From Sitta carolinensis (taxonomy: Eukaryota; Chordata; Aves; Passeriformes; Sittidae), in assembly GCA_032173965.1 (NCBI GenBank), contig CM063283.1, positions 112,229,108 to 112,293,107 on the forward strand: DNA of 64,000 nucleotides. The letters run 5' to 3'. This document shows positions 29,701-42,861 of this stretch, piece after piece. The notes beneath the pieces are model-generated. The model saw only the letters and a program-made list of their open reading frames with translations, had not been told where the DNA came from and did no database searches. Every line of letters starts with the position of its first letter. The stretch's first letter is position 1. The position numbers and the translations under genes are program-made.

Positions 29701-31640
29701 AATTCTTCTCTGGAGAGCTGAGACAAAAATTTACTGGGGGAGTGAGAGGAGGAAATAAGGTCAACGAAAACCTTAAAATAATTTTATTTGAAAATTTATC
29801 ATAATATTGACATTTAAGAAAACCTCTGGTAGTTGATAGTGTAGTTTACTGAACAAAGCCATGAATCAGAAGTTTTGAGACTTGACTGTATTTTTAAGAC
29901 TATCCTTGGGTTTCTGTGTGTTTGTCTTGGGGAAAGGCCCTGTAGGTCCCTGCCTTTGGATTTGTTCCCACCTTGTTCTCTTTTTCTACTTCTGCCCTAT
30001 TTGTTTTGTGGTTTTTCTTTTTCTTTTCTGAGTCTTTTTTTTTTTTTTTAATATAATTTTTTAAAAAGAGTAAATTATTTTCTGGGCAGGTACCACCTTT
30101 TATTTCATGAATTTACAGTGTGCAGTACAAAGGACACCAATCTCAGCTTTCTTTTAGGTGTCATACACATCCTGATAACAACACAAGTTCAAAAGTATGC
30201 TTTTAAAAGTATTTCAATGTTTTCCAAATGATGGAGTGGTTTTTAGTTTATTGATTGCAGCAGAAGAATGAGTAGAAATAAATCTAAGCAGGCTGGACCA
30301 AGTGCTTAAGGTGGAAGAAAGTCCCAACAGAAGCCTTGCTGGACACTTGTTGGTGATAAATAATAATGAAAATCTTATATTTTGCTCTGTCACTTTGCCT
30401 CTGCAATTGTTTGCTTTGCAATTTACTCACCACATTATGTATTAGTGATTATGAGAAGCTTTGACTTGAAAGTTGAAGCTTTGGTTTATTGTAAGCCAGC
30501 AATATTGGTTCTTTGGAAAATTATCCTCACTCTATAGGTGGCTGAAACTTGGACCACATATTAAGATATTATATTTTACCTTTTATAAAGCAAATTTCCT
30601 TTGTGACCAAAGGCTGGTCCAGTTGTTTTACAAAGAATGAAATTCCTTCATTCAGGTCCTGGGATATTCTGCCTTTCCAGACAGACATAGTGACTTCAAA
30701 ATTTTACCTGCATCAAGTGATTTTAACCATCTAAAGATAACTAGATTAAAAATAGGCAATCTTTTTTTTTTTTTTTTCCCTTTCAATAATATTTCTGACT
30801 CTGCTATAATTAGTTAATAGATAATTATATATAGTTCTGCATAACTTGCTGATCACTTTCATAAGTTTCATCTCGTTTATATTCAGGATATAATTCTAGC
30901 TTTCAGCAAAGTGCAATTGCAGTGTACAATAGGGAGGTCTCGTGCTAATCAGATTTACTCATTCCCTCAAAATATAGTACAGAACATTAATTTCATGCTA
31001 CTTCAAAATGTATTAGCCAAGTGGCAATCCCCTTCTGAATCACAGAAAGGCTGATCTGGGAATAAAAAGGAAAAAGACCCTCACAATAAAAGAAGCCCAT
31101 CCCCTCAAAAACCCCCTAAAACCTCAAAAGATGCCAACATAATTTTCAGTTTTATGGAAAATAGGCCTTATCTGAAAATTTGATCTTGGGGTTTTTTTCC
31201 CCTTTATTTTTTGAAGACTCAGAAAATATGTTAGAGAAGGAGTGCCATGATAATGGACTGTAACATTAAATAATTGACTTACTGTCATGAAAGTAATTAA
31301 AAACATTTATCAGCATACAAAAACTACACGGAACTTTATTAAACAGATTACAAAACCAACCCCCAGGTCACACAGAATACCTCAAAAAAATGTGTTCTGT
31401 GTGTCTGTTCTTGGCTTAGTCAATATTTTTTTCTACCATCCAGAAGAAAACAAGAAATGGTCCTTGTCAAATTGCTCAAGGGGCTGAATGTCAGGCATGA
31501 AGAAATCTTGGCTTACAGATCACACTTGATCACACGGGACAGGATGGACACAAGAATTACCCTAAAAAAAAAAGGAGATATTATTAACTCCTAAATAGAA
31601 ATATTAGCTCCAAACTAAGTTTTTATCACAATATCCCCTC
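26787..31640. other. Unique AT-rich intron
   Basis: No gene or assignable repeat in 4.9 kb. Contains an A-rich microsatellite (28320-28342), T-runs near 30037-30049 and 30763-30777, and an acceptor-like site TTTTTCCCCCATTCAG ending at 28140. Confidence 0.5.
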
Positions 31641-32560
31641 CCCTTTGGGAAGAACCTTAAGGGTCAAGCAGAGAGGCCAGAACTCAGGTGTCCATTTCCT
31701 GATCCACATCCTAGGATAGCCCAGGGACCAGAAGAGAGCGAGGTTTTGCCATTTGGATGTCCCACCTCAAAGGGGAAGGGAGCACCCAGGGGTTGTAAAT
31801 GCCCTTGGTTGAAAGGAACAACAAAAGTCAGAGGGTCTGCAAAATCAACAGTTTTTATGACTGAATTACACACTTGGCATGGAAATTGGTGTGTTGGTCC
31901 CTGTTCTCTTGATATAAGCACACTGGTTTAGATAAAGGGAAAAGAGAGAGAAAAATATGAATTATAGAGGGGGAGAGAGAAAGAAAAGGCTCATCAGTGT
32001 TAATGCAGGGTCTTGAGATGCACACGTTCACAGGCTTTGTGGCATCTATCAGATAAGTTTTCCCTGCCTTGGAGGTAAAGTTCTTGTTTTACATGCAAAT
32101 TAGTCCTCATGCACAATCCGTGCTTCCAGACCTTTCCAGAAATGGGTTGGAGACCTCTGGGGGTCTTTGGTGCTCTTGCTCCCCACCAAAGTCCATGCCA
32201 TGCACTGCACTGGGTTGTGCTGATCTCCAGGAGCCAAAGCAAGGATGTTTGTCACAGAAAAGTGCTGCCCTTGCTCTGGATGGTCCCTTCTCCTGCCATG
32301 TCCTGATCTTTCCCACAGTGTTCTCCCCAGCAGTCCTGTTAGGACCCCTGGATGGAATGGGGTGTCCCTTGGAATGTGCTCTGGGATCGTGTGGGCTCAG
32401 CCTGCCCTGCACTGGTGTGCTGTGTTGGAACCCAGAATGCAGAGAATATTTCTCTGCATGTTTTGAAGGGTCCAAACCTCCTGACAAACACTGCTTTTAA
32501 TCTTTGTCCATGGAAAGGGATTCCCAGGCTTTGGAATGAAACAGAATTTTCAAGAATGTA
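31640..32560. other. GC-rich block, possible old ERV or LTR remnant
   Basis: About 900 bp of distinctly higher GC content inside AT-rich intron. It has abrupt compositional edges and a purine-rich strip (31935-31990, GGGAAAAGAGAGAGAAAAAT and GAGGGGGAGAGAGAAAGAAA). The purine strip beside GC-rich text is a habit of avian LTRs, but I could not find TG...CA ends, a target duplication or a clear TATA/AATAAA pair. Open frames on both strands (for example 32069-32500) show no domain. The LTR reading is an inference from texture only. Confidence 0.35.
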
Positions 32561-35500
32561 AATTAGATAGTGGCATAATATGTCATTTATCACAGGGTGA
32601 GAAATTTAGAGTTTTGGGTTTGTTAGGATGGTAAGTAGATGAAGACAAGTGGAGGACCCTTGTTGTTTTTAGGCTTCCTTCTCCTCCTCCATCCCCTCCC
32701 TGTTCTGCAGTGTTTGGGGCACAGGACCACTGGTCACAATTTGCCACAGTGTAGAGTTACACGAATAGAAATTTAGTTAATTATTGGTAGAAAAGCAGAA
32801 ATAATGAACATTCTTGGTGATAATTGGGTAAATTATCTTTAAGAGAACCTTGATCCCATGTGTTTGGGGCTTTTTGGTGCCTTTTCTCCCTCACACTAGC
32901 TGGTGTAAAGCCTGGAGTGCAGAGATTGCTGATAAAATAATAACCAGCCTGGAGAAGGAGAACAACCAAGAGTCCTGTTTGCCTTCTTTCCAAACGAGGA
33001 CTTTTGCAGAAGGCCTCCCCTGTGAGGGGAGAGACACGTGGGAGTGGAAGAACTGCCACACTGAGACTATTGAACTGCCATGGGATTAAGCGAATATTAA
33101 GAAAAACTGAAGAGATGATAAAATTTTGCTTTTAAACTTAGTGAGACACGCAGCTGAATTCTGTATTCTGGATGAGGAAGTGCTGCAGAAAGTCTAGAAA
33201 ATGGTCTGGGTTCTGGAAAAAACTATCCCAAAGTGAAGACTGTAAGAGTTTACTCTCCAGCTTCTTACTGAACATCTAGGCAGAAATTATTTATTCCCAG
33301 CTGACGTGGCTGGAAGGACTGAAGTGGAGCTAGTTACCATGACAGGAGGAACAAATGCAAGGTTTTCACATGAAATCAATCCTTTAAAAATTAGTGTTTA
33401 CCTCGGGGTGCAGTGACTTGCAGAAAGATGTGCTGCAGCACAGGCAGAAATGATCAGCTTCGATCACTGGAGAAGGTTTTGAGCCGGGGTGACACAGATG
33501 ATTATTTCTCTTCTTCAGAAATGCGTGTCTCTTCAAAAGCAAATTTAAAAAGAGTCCCGGAGTTGTGTGTGCGCTGTCCAGGGTCCTGACACGAGAGGCT
33601 TCTGTCACTAAAATGAGGAAATGCTGTTCAAACACTTTAAATATGTCAGCTTAAAATAGGAAAGATACATTAATGAACTAATCATAGCTCTGTCCCCCCT
33701 CACGCACAAATTACCTTATTTTCTTCTGGGAATGTTTTGGTCATTATGGGATACCCTCAGCCTTCCCAATCCCCTTTCCCCATGGGTTGAGTATTTAATT
33801 CTGTGTAAACATTTGTCTATTTATTAGCCAGCCATGGAAAAATTTTGCATAAATTGTGGAAAAAAAATAATTTCAAAATGATAACTCTGCCCTAGAATGA
33901 CCAGCTTCTCAAGGGCTGCTTTTGATATATTATCCATGCCAGATGGAAAAAAAAAAATGCTTTATAGCAATGAGATCATCCAATGTGTCATTTCATAATA
34001 AAACCAGTTCTTTTTGTGATGTGCACCAGTGTTCTGGAGGGGTGGGGCTGGGACACTTCCCCTCATTCTGATGGTGAATTTTAAACTGGATTTCAGAAGT
34101 GCTGCCTGCTTCTGAAATATCCTTTTCACACAGAGATTCCTGCATGCGAGTTGGAATTCAGGATTAACTCTGCAGAGTGCTACAGTACCCACATGTTGTC
34201 CCATCCTGCAGCTAATTTCCAAAGCCTTGTCTTTGGAAAGTAATAATTTTGTTCTTTTCAGAGGTATTTCTAAAAAATGTTCTGTGCTGAATTATGACCA
34301 AACATGTCCCCCACTGCTCATATTTGCCTTTTCACTTTGTTATTTCTCTTTGGCTTGGGAAGTCACAACATCTGAGAGCCCAGAGAAGGTCATGCTCCCT
34401 ACATGTGTCAGGCTTGATTGCAATTCCATGCTTCATTCTTGACTTTTCTTTACCCTGAGGACAGGCAGGCAGAAAAACCACATTTAATATCACAATTAAC
34501 TCTCCTAAAGCAATCATGCTGGGGAAAAAAAAAAAAAAAAAAAAAGAAAAAAAAATATACAGGCAGTTCTTGGTGGCAATATTGCAAAAATAAACTGCCC
34601 TACTCTCTGAAAAGTGCATGGAGGAATCTGCAGGAATTGCTCAGGCCATCTTTTTGCACTGAAGTACATAATAATGCAATTTAGTTCAATCTTGTCAGCT
34701 TGAGGAGGTATTAAAAAATCATGCTTTGTTTGACAGCCCAGGGACTGATGGAACAAGTTACAATCACTTTTGGCTCAATGCACATTGGGGAGCGCCCAGA
34801 AACTTTTGGAAAATAGAAATGCAGAGGTATCCATGAAATGTGGAGCTGAAGGGACTGGTGTCATCATTGGGGCATAAAGTAGAAAAAAGCCTATGAAAAA
34901 ATGAAAGTGGAAGTGATGAAAAATAACCCCAAAACAAAGGGGTTTTTGTTGAGCAACAGCATGAGAGCACCAGGCACTGACCTGAGTTTGATCTAGCTGG
35001 CTTGGACAGTCAGTAGTTGTGGATGCAGTTCAGAATAGAAGCAAAATTAATAAATAGATTGACTTCATATCTGCTGAACTTTTGAACCTGTAGCTTAATG
35101 GAGATATTTTCCATGTGTCACAGATGGTTACTGGTTTATTTTTGTGATTTTTCTTTTGTTCTGTTTGTTGTTGTTTGGTTGTTTTTTTTTTTTTTTTTTT
35201 TGGTGGGGGGGTTTGGGTGATTATTTAAAGAAAGCAGAAATTTTAACCTGAAAGAACAAGGAAATGGAACATGATTGTCGCAAATTGCAGCTCTACAATT
35301 TTGATAGAATTATTTTGAGGGATTTTGTTCTTCCAGCTATTTAGTCCAGAGATGCAATTTAGGTCCTGAACTTCACACATTTCCTGATATTTATTAAATT
35401 CAGCATGCAAAAGCGTACTGACATCTATTACAAGACTTGGTATGTGAAAGTAACACTTTGCGTCACCTCATGTACGTAAATTATGTTATTTTCCTTCTTT

Positions 35501-38500
35501 CTTGGACAGAAAAGGGCAACGTTTAGTCACATAGGCCTAAATCCATCCATCAAAATGGAAGAGTTGGATAAGCAGCCTTGAGAAAGGCATGGAGACAGCT
35601 TAGCTCTTCTAAAATTAAAATTTAGGCTGGGGAGGGGAATAGATCACAAAACAAAAGCAGATCTCATTCCTGTGGAATTTTCCAATGTGTTTGAAATCTA
35701 TTTGGATGGGACTGGAGAGCTTTCACAGACGTTTTGCAGCACCTCTGATCAGGCAGCAAGAAGCAGTTTTCCTTTCAGTTCCTTCCCAGCCACACCTCCA
35801 GTGTGACACGTCCCCAACACATTGCCATGGAGTTTGAAACTGAACAGCTCCTGTGATCTGGTTACAACCCCAACGGATCTCTGCAGTGCACTAGAGAACG
35901 TTTTGTACTGCTCAGTGTTAGGAATGCATAATTAACTCTCAAAACCCTAAAAGGGCTGCACGGTCTCTAAACAAAATGGATCCTGATTCAGTTTATATTC
36001 ACTGTGCCACAGCTTTCTGTCATTGCATTGCCAATTAAAAACACGAGGTCACTGTGACGTGAGCTTTGCATTTGCTTGCAGACCTGAATTTAAACTCCTG
36101 TCCTTGAACTGCCCGCAGATATTCTGCTGTTTGGAGTTTAAATACAAGTATAAAGTCTAAGATGGAAATTCACGTGTGCTGATGGGGATTCAGCGGCATT
36201 GAATTGATAGGTTTAGATGACAATTGTGTTCTTCACATGGCACCACTGGAATCATAACTCCATTTGATGCCTCGTGACAGTCTTGGTAAGGTCTAAACCT
36301 GGGAAGGTCTGATGGTGCTGAGGATGGTGACAGCAGCTCGTGGGCCACTGAAACTTGGGGTAGTGGCCTGTGGCTCTCATCTGCCACTCTCAGGAGACTG
36401 GCACAGAGGAGATCTTAAGATGGAAAAGGAGGAAAGAGGATAAGGTTAAGGAGGAACAGGGCGGTGAAACAGCCAGGTGGGAGGAAGGATCCTATGACTG
36501 CTCAGGAGTGTGCAATGGGAAGGGGATGAGTGCGTGAGGTGAAGAACTGGGTTTGAAATGCTTGGGAAGAAACATCAGGGTGGTGCAGAGAGAACAGACT
36601 CAGATAAAATGAGTTATCTGCTGCAAGTTCTTGTAGGGAACACAGCTTGTGTGTCCCTGTATTTACAGATGTAGTACTCGGTCAGTTCTATTTCACCTTT
36701 TCCTGTGTCTGGGATAATGGGATCACAAGTAATTGTGCCTGATGGGATTTTAATGTGAGCAGGTTTTTTGTGAGCAGTTTAACAGATTTCCTACTTGTAC
36801 TTTGGTATTTCTGGGAAGTCAACCAGATTCACTCTTGCTGACAAATAATTACATAAATTCACCCATAAATCCACAACATTCCTATTTTCTGCCATCAGTT
36901 CAGTCACTGTGTATTATTTACCTGATAGTCAGCCCTTTTTTATTTTTTCCTTCACTTAACCTTGTCTGTCTTGCTCAACTCTTTCCATATGAAATATATT
37001 TGAAAGCTGATTTATTCTGTACTGGAGAGGGAGCACAAGGAGGCTCCTATTCTATGCATCATCCAGATTTTTTTTTATTAAATCAGCCACATACACCAAT
37101 AATCAAAAGAAAGACAATTTTTCAATTCTGTAGGACTGCTCAGCTGAGTCCTCAACTATATAATCCAGCCTCTGTGTTCAATTTCCCAAGCACTCATTGC
37201 CTTTGAAGCTCACAATCCTTTCCCAGCTTTGCATCTTTATCTGATGTCAACCTTTCTACTTATCCCCAGCCCTGTGTAAAAGATGGAATACACTTTGCCC
37301 TTTCAGATGGATGTTGTTTAGCTTGGCTGTCTCCGTGTTTCTTTAGCCACATTTTGTTATTTACCCAGACATGTCATATTTACCAGGGAAGCATTAACAA
37401 GTCATCGTTTCCAAATGATGGACAGGGAACATTGTGAGTAGTTCAGAAATACCAAGTAATTAGCTTCTGGGTGGCTTTGCTGAATCAAGAATAGCCCCTT
37501 GCTTTGTTTTTTTTTTGTTAAGGCCTGAAAAAGGTGTGATACCTTACTGGCTTGATCTGCTTTAGATCTGGTCTGTGCTTTCAAAATTAGTTACAGTACT
37601 TTATTTTTTAAATTGCAACCTTATCACATAAATTTTGAGCAACATAACCCACGTAGAATCATCTTTGCTCTTTCACCCCTTGCCCCCCAAATTAGCTCAC
37701 CTGTGACAGCTGATGAGTTTTGGCAACAAAGCTGTGAAGCCACCAACAAAAGCTGTGGTTATGAACATTTCTAAAGCATCTCTGTATAAAGACTCTGTGA
37801 GATCAGAATTTTCAAATCTAAGTTTAACCATGACTCTGACCTTGCCTTCCAACTCTTCTGCACAGAAAGTGTGACTGAAATTCTGCTTGTGCTTGCCAGG
37901 GAAGTATTTGTTCAGTCATAATTATTCTGTTTTAACCTTGAAGAGCAAATGAACTGAATATACATATAACTTCACAAATTCTCCATGAAAAAAAACACTT
38001 CTGATAATAATTTCTTCTTATTTTCTGAGACAGGGCTCATAATTCAGTCTTGGTAGGCAGCAAATGAATCAGCAAAAACCTTCTTTGGCTCATCCTGGAA
38101 TAGATGCTGCCTCTGTGACAAAGGGCCTTGGTTTATTTAATCAGGCTGGGAAGTTCACTCCTCAGGTTGCTTTTTGGACTCCAGGGCAGAAGTGGGGAGT
38201 TGTTTTTCTTTATCTAAGGACACTTCTGCTCATAATCCCACCAAAACAATGACCTTTAATGCTCAGCTCTGTTTCTTAGCAGTGTAATGCTGATTGCAGG
38301 GAGAATGCACCAAGAGTCATCCCCGGGTTCAGATCAGCTCAGACCTGAGTTCAGCTCCTGACCTTTAGGAAAGGAGTTAAATTAAGGGGAAAAAAGTGCA
38401 TTTGTGACCTCCAGCTCCTTTAAAACCTTGATGGGTGCCAGCCTCTATCTCTCAGGTGCAAGGCAGGAGGATTTTTCTGGAAATGTTGGCCACCACCCTG

Positions 38501-40032
38501 TGGCTGATTTCTCCTTGGGATCTCTGCCTGCTCCTGTCAGGAATGTTCTAGCTACTAATAAGTGGAATGAAAAATGCCTCTGTTCTACATTTTTTTCCTG
38601 TGTCTAATTATTTCTTTTACTTCTCTCGCAGCAGCCAGAGGAATGAAATGCTCTTGTGTGTGACAGTAGACCAGTTCATAATGAAGCAAGTTTTTCAAAA
38701 TACCTTAGATTTTTGACATTTTTTTCCCCCCAGAGAATGGCATGTTAAAATGCTACTAGCTGGCTGAAAAATGTAAGTAGTGTATTTGTCAGAAATTTCT
38801 GCAGGAACCTGACAGAACAATGGTGCAAAATGTGACACAGTACAATTAGTAACATCAATAACTTTATATTCACTGTTCTGGTGGTGTCTGGTTTAGAGCA
38901 GCTGTTACAAGAGTCACTTGGCAAGGCAGCATCTGTTCAGTTTAACATTCACCTTCATGCAGCCACCTCACTGGTAAAATTATATCTTTTCTTTAGTAAT
39001 TTTTCCTGCTCTCAATTCTTTTTGTGTGACACCTATTAGTATAACCTGTGCCTTTTTCAAAATTTACCCATGGAGAATTTCCACAGGCCATAAAAGCAAG
39101 CACATTCACTGCTGTCTTCCTCACTATTTAGCACCTCTTTTTTCCTCACCATTACCAAGGCTCTAGGTGGAAGACAAAATGGGGAAAACCATTAAAAAAA
39201 GGTCAAGGGAAGCAAATAGATTAATACTTTATGAAGGAAAGCCTATTAAGTGGTTATACTTCGTGAAAATTTGTTTTCCATTTGTCAGCTCTATCACAGA
39301 CTTTTCTCATTTTGAAAAACTGGAGTTAAAAAGCAGATTTCCTTTGCTAAACTCCCCTCTCCCTCAGCAGTGACGTAGTCCCTGTAAAACTTATTTTTTT
39401 TGGGGGGGGGGGTTGTTATTCTCCTTGGCTTCACTTCACACTGCATATTTCTAAATGTGAGTTTTCTAGAGAAGCTGTAGAATGACTGGCAGAGATTTCA
39501 TTTGTTTCTCTTATTAATAAAAATGGGAGGCCACTGATGTAGCTGTGCTGAGCAATTGGCCTGGGCTGAGTAGGACTGGTCAGGCAGCAAGTGGCTGTGA
39601 GGAGGCAGAAATGTCCTCTCAGAGTCTCTCTTGAGCCCCAGGGGTGCTCTGCAGTGGTCAGTGCCCAAGGAAAGGATGGTGGGAACAGGCAAACCCCAGG
39701 ATTTCTGTGTGCAGTGTAAGGGACACAAATTATCTGTGAAGGCATGAGGGAAATGAAGTTATATCAGCTCAGCAGGGCAGGTATGTCACTTTTCTTTCAA
39801 AGTCTGGAGATTGAAGCAAGTCATAAACATCTTCTGAGTTCAGTGGGGCCATAATTTGATCCCATTTTTGTTAGTTAAACACTGCTATTGATTCACAACA
39901 AGGTCACTTGCACCTGAACCCTGGGCTAATTGAACTCTGTGCTAATAGCTGCCCTTCACTCATATGCACACCAGCTGAAAGGAGTTGGCTTCCCAGAGGG
40001 GAAAAACCCCCAAAGATAAAACATGTGTTTAT
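32561..40032. other. Unique AT-rich intron
   Basis: No gene recognised in 7.5 kb. It carries an A-run with short interruptions (34525-34556), T20 followed by GGTGGGGGGG (35182-35211), and T8 then G11 (39394-39412). Otherwise it is single-copy. Confidence 0.5.
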
Positions 40033-40190
40033 CCAGAGAGGTTGTGTCTGCCCCATGCCTGGAAATGTCCAAGTGTCCATGGATGGAGCAGCCTGGGACA
40101 GTGGGAGGTGTCCCTGCCCATGGCAGGGGGTGACACTGGATGAGCTTTAAGGTCCTTTCCAACCCAAATTATTCCATGATTCTTTGATTT
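40033..40190 (+). mobile_element. CR1 LINE 3' fragment
   Basis: CAGAGAGGTTGTGTCTGCCC, TGGGAGGTGTCCCTGCCCAT, GATGAGCTTTAAGGTCCTTT and CCAACCCAAATTATTCCATG give a continuous CR1 3' end. It ends in ATTCCATGATTCTTTG, a decayed pair of the ATTCTATG octamers. Confidence 0.93.
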
Positions 40191-40700
40191 ATCCATCTGG
40201 AGTGGCAAATAGGATTCAGCTCAGCTGTCTTTCCACTTCAGCTTCCAGCAGTGTTCCTGATATTACCTACTTCTTTAAAATACAGCAGAAGTATTTAGAT
40301 GTATTACTGCAAGAACTGCTGCAGACTTGTGCAGCACAGTCTGAGTCTAAGGCTGTTGATGCCTTTTACAAACCAGCTTCTAAAATGTGTGTTGAAATAT
40401 TCAGGGCTAAGGTAGTTATTTATGATGAACAACAGAAGTTTTAAAAGTTGATATTATCAGTAATGATCCTCTTTTCTCTGTAAAACAAAACTGAAGGACC
40501 TGTAGCACTTTCAGTTATGTCCTCTTTCTGAAGTAAAGAGCCTTCTTTAATCCCTCTGCATAAGAGGGAGAAACAAATATAGCAGAATTACATTTTCCTC
40601 AGCCAGCAAGGCATTCCAAAGTCTTATCCAGATCTCCAAGGAGTTTAGGAATTTCTTCAAAAAGGATTTCTACACTTTTATATTGATGCTAATTAAGTGT
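40191..40700. other. Intron between two CR1 copies
   Basis: About 500 bp of mixed sequence with no recognised feature. Confidence 0.5.
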
Positions 40701-41300
40701 TGGCTTGGGTTGCAGAAGGCAATTTAGTGCAACCTCCCTGCCATGGGAGGGGCATCTTTCACCTGACCAAATTTCTCCAAACCCATCCAACCTGTTTTGA
40801 ACACTTCCAGGTATGGGACAGCCACAGCTTCTCTGGATAATCTCTTTCAGTGTCTCACTACTATTATAGTAAAAAAAAAAAATTCTTCCTTAGGTCCACT
40901 CAAGATCTACCCTCTTTCAGTTTTAAATCATTGCTCCTTTCTCTCTACACGTGCTGGTGGAAATTCTCCATGTTTTCTGTAAGCCTCCTGCACCTTGCAG
41001 ACTTAGAAGCAATAATGTTTCCCCAAAGCCTTCTCTTCTCCAGGCTGAGCCACCCCAACTGTCTCTGCCTTTCTTCACAGGAAAGGTGCTCCAACATTCT
41101 GAACCCATTTTTTGTGGTCCCCCTCTGGACCTGACCCAACAGGTTCATGCTCTTGTTCTGGATACAGACTGAAGTGGAAGGGGAAAATACCTTGACCTGC
41201 AAGCCATGCTGCTTTTCATGTAGCCCAGGATATATTTGGCTTTCTGGGCTGGAAGAGCACATTGCTGACTCATGTCTGATTTTTCATCCCCAAGTCATGT
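40701..41300 (-). mobile_element. CR1 LINE 3' fragment, reverse orientation
   Basis: Reads in reverse as CR1: TGGCTTGGGTTGCAGAAGGC, CCATGGGAGGGGCATCTTTC, GACAGCCACAGCTTCTCTGG, TTCTCTTCTCCAGGCTGAGC, AGCCCAGGATATATTTGGCT and GCTGGAAGAGCACATTGCTG. It is about 600 bp long and of an older subfamily than the 22 and 48 kb copies, because it shares the AGGATATATTTGGCTTTCTG type of 3' untranslated region. An A12 run (40871-40882) interrupts it. No coding part is retained. Confidence 0.93.
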
Positions 41301-41981
41301 GAAAAGGATGAAACTAAAGAAACCTCACCAACCAGAGGTATCTTGTCACTCAGAGAAATGCTGAGGAAAAGTTGAGCTTCTCTATCTACCAAAAGATTTT
41401 TAGCAATCACCTTTGTTTATAAAATGCAAAATTAACTGTGGAATGATTTTCTTGGTGTTCATTTTAATTTTGAGAGGAAAATGCTTAGGAGAGAGTTCTC
41501 ATGAACAGTGGCTAATAAAGTTGACAAAGCACATTAATAAAGCAACCCATTAATGGAGTTGCCTTGGATCGATGCTTGAAAGAAGTTGGCAGTGAAATTA
41601 CATTGGTCATCTGCCTCTTTAATACCTGGAGAAATTATTTCTCTCAAAGCTGAGTCAGAAGTGGGAAGGGAATATTTGCTCTAATATTGGAGCAACAATT
41701 AGTTTAGTTTGCTCAGCAAAGATGTTGGTGTTCTAGCACAGTCAGCAAGAAGAGATTCATAAATACCCATGTGGGTTTTGCTTGGAAGAGTGAAGGGAAA
41801 TTTAATTGTGTTGTGATTCTGCTGAAGTAAACCTGCTTTGTAAGTGCTACTTCCATCCATGAGCCCTTGTTTTCCTGGTCCTGCTTTTCTGCCTAACAAA
41901 CTACTCTTCATTCAGGTTTTCGTGCTATTTAAAGCACTTTTCCACATCTTTGGGCTTAAGATAAGCAATCACATTTTGAAA
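41301..41981. other. Intron between two CR1 copies
   Basis: Single-copy sequence, no feature recognised. Confidence 0.5.
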
Positions 41982-42211
41982 GTCTGTGTTAGGAAGAATT
42001 TCTGAATGGAAAGGGTTCTTAAGCTTTGGAAGGAGCTGCCCAGGGAGGGTTGCAGTGCCCATCCCTGGAGGTGGCACTCAGAGCTCTGGGCTGGGGACAA
42101 GGTGGGCATGGGCACAGCTGGCACTCCACGGAGGGCTTTGCCAATATTAATGATTCATTAATGTTGGCAGAGATATTGGCTTTGCCAATTTTAATGATTC
42201 TGTGACTCTAT
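41982..42211 (+). mobile_element. CR1 LINE 3' fragment with a rearranged tail
   Basis: GTTAGGAAGAATTTCTGAAT, GAAGGAGCTGCCCAGGGAGG, TGCCCATCCCTGGAGGTGGC and GGGCTGGGGACAAGGTGGGC identify a CR1 copy. The usual end of this subfamily is GACCCTTCCAA-like followed by ATTCTGTG octamers. Here it is replaced by a duplicated and inverted AT-rich segment (42137-42200) before AATGATTCTGTGACTCT. Confidence 0.88.
42140..42168. repeat. Near-perfect hairpin in the CR1 tail
   Basis: GCCAATATTAATG, loop ATT, then CATTAATGTTGGC: 12 of 13 arm positions pair. A direct copy of the left part, TTTGCCAATTTTAATGATTC, follows at 42181-42200. Confidence 0.9.
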
Positions 42212-42448
42212 GTGCCAGAGAACAATTTTGGGTTCTCAAAGGTTGTTTAAATTTTCATGCTGTTTGTGAAGGTGCAGCTGTAAACTGTGACTGGAACTCC
42301 TGTAAAAAGTGGAATTGAGGGATTTTTCCATTTTTTTAAGCTGAACTACATTGGACATTTTTGAAATTCTTGCAAGGGAAAGAGACAGAGCATGATTATT
42401 TCTCAAGAGTTTATCTATCGGCTAGGTTCGATCTGCTTGCTTATTTAC

Positions 42449-42478
42449 TTATCAATTAATTAATTAATTAGCATATAT

Positions 42479-42521
<43 letters not shown>

Positions 42522-42524
42522 TTC
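42449..42524. repeat. (TTAA)n and (TTTA)n microsatellite
   Basis: AATTAATTAATTAATTA at 42454-42470 is followed, after GCATA, by about 11 or 12 TTTA units (42478-42524). It sits 300 bp before the AT palindrome. Confidence 0.95.
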
Positions 42525-42826
42525 TTTCTAGCCAGCGGGATTCTTTGACTGGAGTTGTAGATGGAATGGAAATAGAACAAATTAGTTTTAGGCACCTTTT
42601 CCTTACAAAACAAACATAAAATTTATCTCCATAAAACCATTCTGTGTCGTTTGGTGGATTGCAACACCAAAACGTAAATTTCATTTATTCTTATGCAACT
42701 CAGATGCAAGCAGCCAAATCTCATGCAACTCAAATCAAAATCTGTAGTCTAGAATAAAATTTCAAGTTTGTTACGTGACCCAGTGCTGTTGCTGTTGTTG
42801 TAAAACCTTTTACTAAGACTTTGTTT

Positions 42827-42861
42827 ATATATATATATAATATTATATTATATATATATAT
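42827..42861. repeat. Perfect AT palindrome, 35 bp
   Basis: Seventeen-base arms, ATATATATATATAATAT and ATATTATATATATATAT, around a central T at 42844. The AATAT and ATATT interruptions mirror each other, so this is a real palindrome and not merely a TA microsatellite. Confidence 0.9.

Noticed and set aside
35182..35216. G-quadruplex at GGTGGGGGGGTTTGGG
   Set aside because: It lacks four separated G-tracts of three; only two clear runs are present.
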